Assembly: GCA_013368325.1 (NCBI GenBank)
Contig: JAACJK010000225.1
Location: forward strand, 434,001-498,000
Origin: Ephemerocybe angulata
Taxonomy: Eukaryota; Basidiomycota; Agaricomycetes; Agaricales; Psathyrellaceae
Reading direction: 5' to 3'
Length of the DNA: 64,000 bases
Shown here: positions 56,225 through 64,000 of the stretch, piece after piece
How the letters are laid out: each line of letters begins with the position of its first letter
Numbering within the stretch: position 1 is the first letter of the stretch
The notes under the pieces: model-generated
Database searches by the model: none
Seen by the model: only the letters and a program-made list of their open reading frames with translations
Told to the model about the DNA's origin: nothing
Position numbers and translations under genes: made by a program

Positions 56225-56539
56225 CTAGTTGTCGTGACCCGTATCCGGTTTGAAGCGAGTCGCGTTGAAGCGCCCGTCGCTGGCTAATGCCGAATTTGAA
56301 ACTCCGTTCGGCTGAAGGGGCATTAGCGCTAATAGCTTTGAGGTCTTCATCACTGCTTTCTTTACGATGGATTCTTCTCGGTGCCTAGAGGCACAAATTT
56401 GGCGACGCTGAACGTTTCGTATGGTCGGTACGTGCTGATATGTGTATTCCGGTACGTGCTGATATGTGTATTTCACGCCAGCAGCGGTCTGAGGTCGTAG
56501 GCATTTTTTTTTCGGCCACGCTCTAATCAGGGCAGTCAT
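56225..56539 (-). CDS. Hypothetical 104-aa frame with internal repeat
   Basis: The ATG at 56539 opens a basic 104-codon frame with no known domain. It includes the peptide repeat YTYQHVPEYTYQHVP, caused by a 24-bp tandem duplication in the DNA. There is no support beyond an open frame, so it may not be a gene. Confidence 0.25.
   Translation of the reverse strand: MTALIRAWPKKKCLRPQTAAGVKYTYQHVPEYTYQHVPTIRNVQRRQICASRHREESIVKKAVMKTSKLLALMPLQPNGVSNSALASDGRFNATRFKPDTGHDN
56426..56473. repeat. 24-bp tandem duplication
   Basis: Two nearly identical units of cggtacgtgctgatatgtgt plus attc/attt at 56426-56449 and 56450-56473. Confidence 0.85.
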
Positions 56540-56861
56540 GGTGGCGACGAAGCATTCTCGCAGTTCTATCGTACTAAGCCAGCGTCTGTTAGCCTACAGG
56601 GGTATGTCTATCCGTCCCCCAATAATGAACTATTAGCTTGGTGGGTTCGGATCTCCCGAGGTTCGCTTCTTTCGCCTCCTAGATCCAGTAATTACACTGA
56701 GACGGCGGTCCTCTAGTCTCATACCTGTTTGTTGTTCTTATTATCTTTCTATGTCTTACTACTGATAGCTCGGGTATGGGAAACGAAGTTATCTTAGCGG
56801 AATATATTGCGGTCGTGGCCATTTGTGTCTACGCTACTCTAAGGAGGAGGTGGAGCAAGAG
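56540..56861. other. Intergenic with short frames
   Basis: Plus-strand frames of about 30-45 codons only. One (from the ATG at 56776) has a hydrophobic start and a basic tail (MGNEVILAEYIAVVAICVYA) but overlaps the gene on the other strand. No gene is supported. Confidence 0.3.
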
Positions 56862-58022
56862 TTATGGGAAAGAGCGTCTCCATCGCTGGGGCGCCAGTCT
56901 GTGAGTGGCATCGTCCAAGGGTGCCATATATTCAACCCATATTTCTAGTAGTCGAAACGTACGCAGGTGCCATTCTTCGTGTAGTAGGTGTACGGCGGGA
57001 TCGTGTATTCTCTCTCTATTTAGACCTCTGAACTTGTGTCCAAGTCTCCATGCGATAGAGGGTCCTAATCGGTCTTCCTCGTTCGTCTTCTTGAACGACA
57101 TGGTTGAGCACCATTCGTCGCGCGAATGGCGAACAGCCCATTGACACCTTCCACGGTCTTCTTTGGTGACTAGTTCTGAATGTTTCGGATGGAATTTGTT
57201 GCAGTCTCGAACGATTGCTGTTTCTCTGGCTGCCCATTTTGCGAGCTCTTTAGGCTTGTGCATAGCTCCGAAAGTTCGCCCCGCGTTTAGCATAGCTACA
57301 CGTCAGACGTAAAAATGAATGATAGTATTTTTGGAGGTTGAATTAAATGCTTATGCGCTCACCTGTATAGTTCTCGGTGAGTTCTGGATAGAACGATATC
57401 GCTCCTCGGCCGGTTACGCAGTTCATCAAGGAGGTGAGGTGGAAAAAGAATATGGGGACGAGAGGGGACGGTGATAGCGATTCTGTCAGTGTTATTCTCT
57501 TTTCTTCCTCCGAATTATAGAACCTGTATATGCGCCTTACACCGTTGTTGACATTGAGCTTGCTGAAGGGTGTACGCTCGGTAAGTAAGGTGGTTTCCCT
57601 TTCGCATATTTGCTTGTAGCCTGGTGTTCTCGAAATCTGCGCGATCATTCTGGCCGCATCACCTGCTGGACAGTAGAAATTCAAGTCTTCGGGGGTGCAA
57701 GACCCTGGCGATACTATGTCCAGCGCGGCCGACCCGGATAGTACAGTTCCTGTGTCGTCCATGATGTCGAGCATAGCGTTCGCTTCAATTGAAAAGGCGA
57801 ATAGCGTGTCGGTTATTCTCCTCTTGAGATGCTCCTTGACCAGGTCGTCCATGTCTGGCAAGGTACTAAGCACGCTCAAAGATCTCAACGGCAAGTACCG
57901 TAGTACCCAGTCGACTATTTCTGGAGGTAGGTGGCAGGCCTTGGTTCCTAACAGGCATAGATGACTTCTTTAGTATGCGGACTGGGATGGCTGGCGAGGC
58001 TTTACTTACTGAAGAAATACAT
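56862..58022 (-). CDS. F-box-like/nucleotidyltransferase-like protein (copy 1)
   Basis: Exons: 58022-58010, 57947-57363, 57295-56862 (343 aa). Exon 2 is 585 nt, exactly the length of exon 2 in the neighbour at 58320. It opens with an F-box-like helix pair (LPPEIVDWVLRYLPLRSLSV), then GSAALDIVSPGSCTPEDLNF: a GS-x-DhN pattern resembling the GS..DhD active site of small nucleotidyltransferases, but with Asn for the second Asp. The later SPLVPIFFFHLTSLMNCVTG block is typical of an agaric family I know only as NTase-like. The third exon is basic with Cys/His residues. The 13-nt first exon is the weakest part. Function is unknown. Confidence 0.65.
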
Positions 58023-58319
58023 GGTTGGGCTCAGGCGCTTGCGAGCATCCCAAGGTCGCTGATCTTCGTCTTACTTTATACTGTACAAGACCGTCTGGTT
58101 TGTTTGCGCTGCGAGTGTACCTGAAGAGGTACGACGTGTGTGTATGCTCTGATGTTGAGATGGGCATCTATACCTTCATGCGTGCGTAAGTGTTCTATTA
58201 AAGCCGTTCGGTGGATTCTTGACTCCTGATCACATCGAAATCGAGTCGTCGGATGTATCGGTTTCGTCGGTAATCAAACAGAGCGTGTAACACAAATACA
58301 GATGTAGCGTATACGATAG
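58023..58319. other. Intergenic between NTase-like paralogues
   Basis: Upstream of copy 1, downstream of copy 2. No AGGTG palindrome is obvious here, unlike at other genes of the block; GTACC/GGTAC half-sites occur near 58120-58135. Confidence 0.3.
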
Positions 58320-59530
58320 TTAAGGGAAGGAGGTCTTCGCGAGCTCGGTTTCCCCCTCATCAGCCTGGTTCCTGTCCCAATAAGTCCTCCAGTCAAGAAC
58401 CCTCCTGTGCTCGCGACGGTTGCTGTACTGTTCTTCCAGGCCATTCGAGTTGATTGTGACGCGCGTGTCAGAGTATTCCACACTGGTGGTGGACCATTTA
58501 AAGTAGCCTAGTCCCCATGACACGGTCATATCCGACGAGGTGCGCCTCTTCGCAGTACAGTTCATCCTGAGTGCCTTCAGATCGCCGTCGCTTCTGGGTT
58601 CGCGCTGGCAGGCCCCTGACCGTCCGGAAGTCGGTGTCGTTTCAGTTGCTGTCATATGTGAGTGTGCGGAATCACAGTTCCAGGACAGACTGATCCCCAA
58701 TCTTTCCCACTTCAGGGCGGCGTCGGTCTTATGGAGTCGGTCAAAATCTTCAGATCGGTTGTGAAGACCTGAGTGCGCAAGGATTGGTCAGCGTGTACTG
58801 TAGCTTGATTAATAGGGGAATATGTCGCCTTTACCTTTGGCACAGAATGTCAGTTTGGGATACAGGCACGTAATATCTTGTCCGTCGCAGTAATTCATCA
58901 GAAAGGTGTTGTGGGAAAAGAGAATAGGAATAAGAGGCGATCGAGCAATGGACTCGACGACGGTGACGTTGGATGGTTTTGTCAGATGCTTGAGGCGATT
59001 GAGAGATTTGACCCCGTTGTTGATATTGAAAAATTGGTTCGGACGTCCTTCCTTCGCGGCGGTCCAAACGGTGGGAGGGGAGCGAAGAACGTAATCATTG
59101 GTGAACAAGTACCTCACAACCGCGTCGACCGCGCCTCTGGGGCAGTAGAGGTTTAGGTCTCTCGGGGAGCGCAGCCCGGGACATACTAACTCCAGCGCGG
59201 CGGAGCCTCCTATGATACTGCCTGTGTCGGTCAACATGTCCACGGTGCCCATGTAGGGGAGATGGAACGAGGCTACGAGAGACCGAACGCGTTGGATGAG
59301 GTGGCGTTCCACAATAGGCGCGACTAGCCTTATCGTCGCTAGCACGCTTAGGTCGCGAAGGTTTAACGAACGCAGCATGGCGTCATGGGTTTCTTCCGGG
59401 ACAGGGTTTCGCTTGGAGCCTGCATAAAGAAATGAGTATGGGAGGCGGGGCAGTCTAAGCAAAGATGATCACCTATAAAGCGTTGTAGATCTAGCATGAT
59501 TGGGAATGGTGATCCTAGCGAAGGTGCCAT
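58320..59530 (-). CDS. F-box-like/nucleotidyltransferase-like protein (copy 2)
   Basis: Exons: 59530-59473, 59419-58835, 58768-58320 (363 aa). ATG at 59530. After a short leader comes the F-box-like part (PVPEETHDAMLRSLNLRDLS), then GGSAALELVCPGLRSPRDLN (again DLN where DLD is expected), a VDAVVRYLFTNDYVLRSPPT segment and SPLIPILFSHNTFLMNYCDG. Exon 3 diverges from copy 1 but keeps scattered Trp/Cys/Arg positions (WERLGISLSWNC; RMNCTAKRRTSSDMTVSW). Upstream lie three 61-bp repeats, each with an AGGTGCTCACCT element. It is a tandem paralogue of copy 1. Confidence 0.7.
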
Positions 59531-59560
59531 GATCGGCTCTATATATGGAACTCGTTGAAT

Positions 59561-59743
59561 GGTCGGCGCATAGCTATGGCTTACTTCGTTGTGTTGTTGA
59601 GGTGCTCACCTATGGGCTAATGGTCGGCGCATAGCTATGGCTTATTTCGTTGTGTTGTTGAGGTGCTCACCTATGTGCTAATGGTCGGCGCGTAGCTATG
59701 GCTTACTTCGTTGTGTTGTTGAGGTGCTCACCTATGGGCTACT
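59561..59743. repeat. Three 61-bp tandem repeats carrying the AGGTG palindrome
   Basis: Units at 59561-59621, 59622-59682 and 59683-59743, nearly identical, beginning ggtcggcgcatagctatggc. Each contains GAGGTGCTCACCTA. A fourth degenerate copy follows with GAGGTGCGCACCTAAGGTG at 59755-59773. They sit directly upstream of NTase-like copy 2. Confidence 0.9.
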
Positions 59744-59754
59744 TCTTGTGTTGA

Positions 59755-59852
59755 CGAGGTGCGCACCTAAGGTGTGCATCTACGTTCTTGCTGGTATTGA
59801 TCACCTTCCATTGCGGAACAATGTGTAGCATGACAAGGTGCTTAGCTTGAGA
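59755..59852. promoter_or_regulatory. Further AGGTG-type motifs
   Basis: GAGGTGCGCACCTAAGG near 59755 (perfect palindrome core) and AAGGTGCTTAGCTTGAG near 59835, the latter identical in core to the element before the ribonucleotide reductase gene. Confidence 0.5.
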
Positions 59853-60670
59853 GAAGACATAGACAGCGAGTGACGTTTGCCTCGAAATGAAAGCTGGTCT
59901 AAGGCCTTGGGGTAGTTGGTCGATTCGTATCAAATCTGGAGGGGAAGATCGAGGTAATATGCTGACCTTGGAGCGCGGGATTGACGCTTCAAAGCGGCTC
60001 CGGTTATCTGATTCACGTGAATGATGACAAATATTGGGCACGGACCGATCGATCCCGGTAACTTCAGGCGGTGGTCTTACGAGCCCTCATGAAGGTTCTA
60101 CCCTTGACACGGCTAACAACGGTGGAGTCGTCCAATCCTCTAGGCGCGTGTCGAGGTGCGCAAGCTCGGAATCGCGTCGAGCAGGTGGAGGGGGGAAGCA
60201 AGGCTCGTTGTCTATTCTCAGCGCGCTGGCGTCGTCTACATCGGTAAGTGATCTCATCAGCATCTAATCTAATCTCAGTCCGTGTCTAGGTACGAGGAGG
60301 AGAGGTGGCGAGTGCCCACAGGCACTGCCACAACGGCAAATCTTTGGTACTGCATTATCGATTGGTACGTGTCTTCCAACGCTTTCGCTCTAATTACAGT
60401 TTTTCTACTGTCCATCATGAACGTGCGGAAGGGAAAATTAATATATTGTTCTGTACCCTCTTTGCTAGAAATAGAAGGCCCTAGGATACGCTCGCTGCCT
60501 TCGGTAGTCAGTCAGCGCCTGTCGTTCGTAATGATCACTGATATCGTATTTAGGCAGACCCTTCAATATATACGTAGTAATGCTGGTTCATCTCTCCTGA
60601 CCGGGTTCTCTTGGACGCATTTGGAGCGTCCTCAGTTGGAGTCCGTCGTATCACTCCAGAGTTTCAGCCT
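59853..60670. other. Region with unassigned plus-strand frames
   Basis: Plus-strand frames at 60034-60267 and 60282-60785 have no ATG in good context and no domain. A GTAAGT at 60243 and a TAG near 60290 could join parts of them, but the product is not recognisable and overlaps the 3' end of the minus-strand gene. Probably degenerate sequence. Confidence 0.3.
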
Positions 60671-61645
60671 TTATCTCGAACGCGTCCATAGCCCTGCCTG
60701 TCTTGATCTGAGGTCTAACACGTCTCTTTGTGTCGGTCGACGAGTTAAACATACTCGCTGCGGAGGGGCGGTGGTCGGTAAGTGACTGATGGTAATGTAA
60801 CGCTTGCGCAGCTGCTCACCGTTAACTGGTTCACCGTTGGATGTTGCCATGAGGAGTGCCTTTACCGATTCTTCATCGTCTATGTTTAGACCGTCTATGA
60901 GAGAAGCTCCCGTCACAAGTCTAGCAAGGTACGCGTGGTCTTGCTCGTTCTCCTCGTGAGAAGACCCTGTTACTACCTCGAGCGGGTGGAACGTGAGAGG
61001 TGGAGAGTATTTCGAGGTGTCTGGGTCCTTGAAAGCGCTCGATTTGCCGTCCATAATATCTTGAGTCTTTGCGGTAGCCTCTTCTTGCGACGCTGCGCTG
61101 TCGGACGACTCTGAGTCGGACCAAGAAATATCGTCCCTGATGTCGGTTATCTCCCTAACGCTGTTCGCGTCCCGGTCTGCGGACTGATAGGAAGTTGTAT
61201 CCGTCTGATCGCTCTCTCGAGCATCTCCTTGTTCTGTCGTAGATGAGGTCTCTAGAGCATCTTATATGAACGTTAGTTTATTGACGCTCAAAGCAGGTCC
61301 ACCTACTGACCCTTCGCCATTTCGAGCTCATATATTGCGACCTTGATAATAGCGATCGTGAGTTACCTTTTCATATAATATGAGAAGTAGTGCGGACTTA
61401 CCTCGTAATCGTCCACTTCCTTAGGGTGCATGCTTGAGGCGTAAAATTATTGAATATGAGGGGGTTACGTAGGCTCCGTGGTGCACTCACTTGCGTCGGG
61501 CCCTGGCCCTTTCTTCCGTGAGGAGCCTGAGCCTGGCGTTCACTCTGGCTCTGGTCTCAGCTGAAGGGAGTTGGAGCCTGGCGGTCGTTCTGGCTCTGGT
61601 CTCAGCTGAAGGGAGTTGGAGCCTGGTTCGGTGAGAGTTTCGCAT
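60671..61645 (-). CDS. Arg-rich/acidic hypothetical protein
   Basis: Exons: 61645-61491, 61432-61402, 61341-61311, 61260-60671 (268 aa). Exons 2 and 3 are 31 nt each; all junctions are GT-AG and keep the frame. The N-terminus is an Arg-rich helix built from two copies of a 15-residue unit (ARLQLPSAETRAR), running into RLLTEERARARRN. Then come an acidic Ser/Asp/Glu-rich stretch (DDISWSDSESSDSAASQEEA) and a C-terminal helical part (QDHAYLARLVTGASLIDGLN). I recognise no family. The polarity, basic then acidic, is reminiscent of nucleic-acid or chromatin-associated proteins, but that is a guess. Confidence 0.55.
61529..61631. repeat. 45-bp in-frame minisatellite
   Basis: Units at 61529-61573 and 61574-61618 plus a partial unit to 61631 (core gctctggtctcagctgaagg). 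A multiple of three, inside exon 1 of the Arg-rich gene, so copy-number changes would add or remove 15 residues. Confidence 0.9.
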
Positions 61646-61827
61646 AGTGCGCAATTGCAACGACTAGGAGATGGGTGGAAAGTGTAGCTACCTCCCTCTG
61701 GTGTACGAGTGGGTATTTATACCTGGAGCGTCTCCCCGTTACAGTTGGTCCGTTTGAAGTCACCGTATGTACGCCGTCCTTCCATGTAATTCTTTGGTTA
61801 TCTAGCGACCATAAGCATGTTAGCTAC

Positions 61828-62060
61828 TATAAGGTGAGTATCTTGCAAATAGGTAGGTCCCAACTTACGTTTCAGATAGAATGATCGGCGCTTTGCCTGG
61901 GCTCCGGAGCGTTCCCTCCTAGTATTTGGCTCGTCCACTGATGTGGCTCCGAGTCACAAGGTGACTTATTGAATGGTGGTGACTCGATCGCAGAGTGTGA
62001 TTTAGGTCGCCCCTTTTTGAGTGGCGCATAGGTGCTCAGGTTGAAGCTGAGATCTCTACC
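61828..62060. promoter_or_regulatory. AGGTG-type motifs between divergent genes
   Basis: AAGGTGAGTATCTTGC near 61831 lies upstream of the minus-strand Arg-rich gene; ATAGGTGCTCAGG at 62029-62041 lies upstream of the plus-strand F-box-like gene. Both are variants of the block-wide motif. Confidence 0.45.
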
Positions 62061-62228
62061 TTGCAGGTGGCTGATTCGACCACATTACCTGCCCTAAGTA
62101 CCTAAAACTCTAGCTCGGATATATATACCGGCATAAGTGTATATGTAGTCGGTTCTCCATTCTGTCGCGCTCATCGCGTCCCGCTAGTCTCCGTCCGTCA
62201 CTCAACATCGTGCTTTCATCATCTCTTG

Positions 62229-63468
62229 ATGGACGTGGATTCTATCGCTAGCTCTCCCTACTCTCCACTTGCCGTCTCCGATGCTTCAGCAAAGCACGGG
62301 ACGCACCTCCTCGACCTCGCCAACGAACTTTTGGCTATGATTGCCTCTTCCCTTTACTTTACCCCCGCCTCCTTGACGCAGTTCATGCTCGTTTGCCGTC
62401 GTACCACTGATATCGGGGAGCGAATCAGATATTCCTCCCTCATGATATCGGGTAACCGTGGCAGACGTACCCTAGCCGCTCTACTATCCGACTCCTCAAC
62501 CTCGCTCCGATGCTGCAAGTTGGTGCATCGCCTGTGGTTCCGAGGATGGGCAGATTCCGACATGCACCTGAACTCGGCCCTCTTGGCCGAGGTCCTGCCT
62601 CGGTTATTAGGCTTGACCGCCTTGTGGTTGGACGCGAATCCTTTGGACACGGCACACCTGATGGGCAGGATTAGGAAGCACGGACTAGTTAGGGAACGAA
62701 TCCATCCCGCCTTCGCCGTATCCGACATGGGGTCGGGGCACCCAGCGTCGCCTTGGAATCTCCCTCATCTGGAATACGTTCGGTTGACAGGAGATCCTGT
62801 TATGGCAGGGGTCGTATTCCATCGGTGCCTCGTCTCGTTGGACCTGGCTCACATCATGGACAACGACGAACTTGCTAAGTTCCTGTCAGAGGCGGATAAC
62901 AGTCTGCTCGGAGAGTATCTGGAAACGTTGAGTGTGAAGTTCGCGAGGAACGTCAACCTTCCTCTCGCGCTTCCTCTCATTGGGGGAGCCTTGTCCAATC
63001 TCCAGTTTCTTTCTGTGGAGCAACATTACTTACCTGTGTTGGTGAGTCTCTTTCAGTTAAACCAAATTGAGTCGTGTAACTGAGTTCGCTTGTTAGGAAG
63101 TTGTGGAGACGATTGCCCTCCCTCCATCGCTTTTCCCTAAGCTTAGGGTACTGGTGCTCAACCGGCTTTATTCTTACCGTATCCCGAGGTGGGGGACCAT
63201 ATTCACCTTCGAGTCTTTTTCTCAGGATCAAATGAAGATCTTGCTTTCTAAGGTGGCAGAGAAACACAAGTTTCTGACGCGGATTGGTGTAGGGAGAGAC
63301 ATTTATGAGGTGGGATTCTACGGTGTGTTTGGTCGAAAGGTCCTTCAGTACCCCGACTTGGATAGCTGGTCGTCTGTATTTGGAGAGCAGTTGGAGCTGT
63401 CCAGATTCGCTGGCTCCTCGCTGAACGCTATTCCGCAGCCAGTGGGTTTGGATTGGATCGCTGTTTGA
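62229..63468 (+). CDS. F-box-like protein
   Basis: Two exons: 62229-63041 and 63097-63468 (394 aa). The first ATG is at 62229 (the preceding TTG is not a start). An F-box-like segment lies at residues about 27-65 (HLLDLANELLAMIASSLYFT ... LTQFMLVCRRTTDIGERIRY), followed by a leucine-rich body (YVRLTGDPVMAGVVFHRCLV; LPSLF-type strands such as ALPPSLFPKLRVLVLNRLYS) and a C-terminal extension ending GLDWIAV. It has a different organisation from the left-end F-box family. It is the last gene of the block, behind an AGGTG-type motif. It is likely an SCF adaptor. Confidence 0.7.
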
Positions 63469-64000
63469 ACGCTGTAGTATTACATTAGCAGCTAGGAACA
63501 TACTGTATTGACCAAAAACACGCCGCGCGCGCGCTTAAACAATTGATGTAGCATTATATTCAAACTCGTCTACTATTCCTCTCCATAGGTGGGGATTTCA
63601 GAACTTAGACGATGAAATCTAACGCAGGTTTCGAAAGGTAGCTGGTACAAGAAGATGGCATGCATATAAGTCTTGAGGCGTAAGGTATAATGTGTACATC
63701 CTCGGGCAAGTCGGGTATCGCGTGTTCTCCGTGGCGCATGCACCCTTTCGGCGGTGGGCGCTTAAGGGGTGGGCGCTTCAGGGACGGGCGTTTAGCCCGG
63801 GAACCCTTAACGATGTAGCGGAGCTCCTGATCCTTGGTGGCCTTGGTATTTCGCGTCTTCACTCTTGTATAGCTCGGTAACCTTCTCGAAATCCATACAC
63901 ATGCATCTGGCCGCTAACCTTCTTGCACCGGGCGTCGGTGTACTCATATGGGGTCGGTGAGCAATAGGACGTCGACCTATTCATTCTTAAGGGGCTTGAT
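63469..64000. other. 3' flank with GGGCGCTTA-type repeats
   Basis: A CGCGCGCGCG run lies near 63523-63533, and imperfect repeats of gtgggcgctt occur at 63754-63795. A minus-strand frame at 63605-63862 encodes only a simple Lys/Pro/Arg repeat from that DNA, so no gene is called. Confidence 0.4.

Noticed and set aside
60034..60785. Possible plus-strand spliced gene
   Set aside because: No ATG in frame, no recognisable product, and overlap with the minus-strand Arg-rich gene.
40864..63468. Endogenised giant virus explanation for RNR, cyclin and F-box genes
   Set aside because: RNR, the cyclin and others have ordinary spliceosomal introns, the helicase is clearly a Helitron RepHel with HUH motif, and no capsid, packaging ATPase or viral polymerase is present.
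63605..63862. 85-codon minus-strand frame with RPPLKRPP repeats
   Set aside because: It arises from the ggggtgggcgctt repeat DNA and shows no other protein character.
1..64000. CRISPR arrays, rRNA genes, bacterial operons
   Set aside because: No spaced direct-repeat arrays or rRNA motifs; gene structure is eukaryotic throughout.

Overview
The window is fungal nuclear DNA, almost certainly from an agaricomycete (mushroom-forming basidiomycete). The grounds are short GT-AG introns of about 45-80 nt in most genes, F-box/LRR proteins of agaric type, a Ste7/Fuz7-type MAP2K, tandem DUF2235 hydrolases, MYND proteins, an ankyrin/multi-membrane protein and a Helitron helicase. Gene models were assembled by hand: exon junctions were accepted when GT-AG sites, reading phase and alignment to an in-window paralogue or a known family agreed.

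Left half (1-39 kb), host-like and rich in local duplications: three tandem F-box proteins (the first cut by the window edge); a five-exon membrane/ankyrin protein; a STE7-type MAP kinase kinase; two tandem DUF2235 proteins, the second with a one-base lesion inside its catalytic motif; AMP deaminase; two paralogous single-pass membrane proteins that each seem to need a one-nucleotide exon; an ORC6-like gene divergent from a degenerate MAP2K paralogue (predicted pseudokinase); the SNF1/AMPK beta subunit; and two tandem MYND proteins, the second 5'-truncated next to a retroelement protease fragment.

Right half (40.6-63.5 kb), a different landscape: a 2,012-aa Helitron Rep/helicase surrounded by an F-box protein, a Pcl-type cyclin, an intron-bearing ribonucleotide reductase small subunit with all metal and radical residues intact, two paralogous F-box-like/nucleotidyltransferase-like proteins, an arginine-rich then acidic protein, and another F-box-like protein. 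An array of broken ribosomal protein uL3 copies (51.7-55.9 kb) lies inside it. Most promoters in this block carry an inverted-repeat motif of the type AGGTGNNCACCT or a close variant (AGGTGCTTAGC, AGGTGAGCATCTTACC). I did not notice it beside the left-half genes.

My reading is that the right block is a Helitron-associated accessory region whose cargo (dNTP supply, a cyclin, F-box substrate adaptors) could favour DNA replication and whose genes may share one regulator. The Helitron termini were not found, so whether the block moves as a unit is inference.
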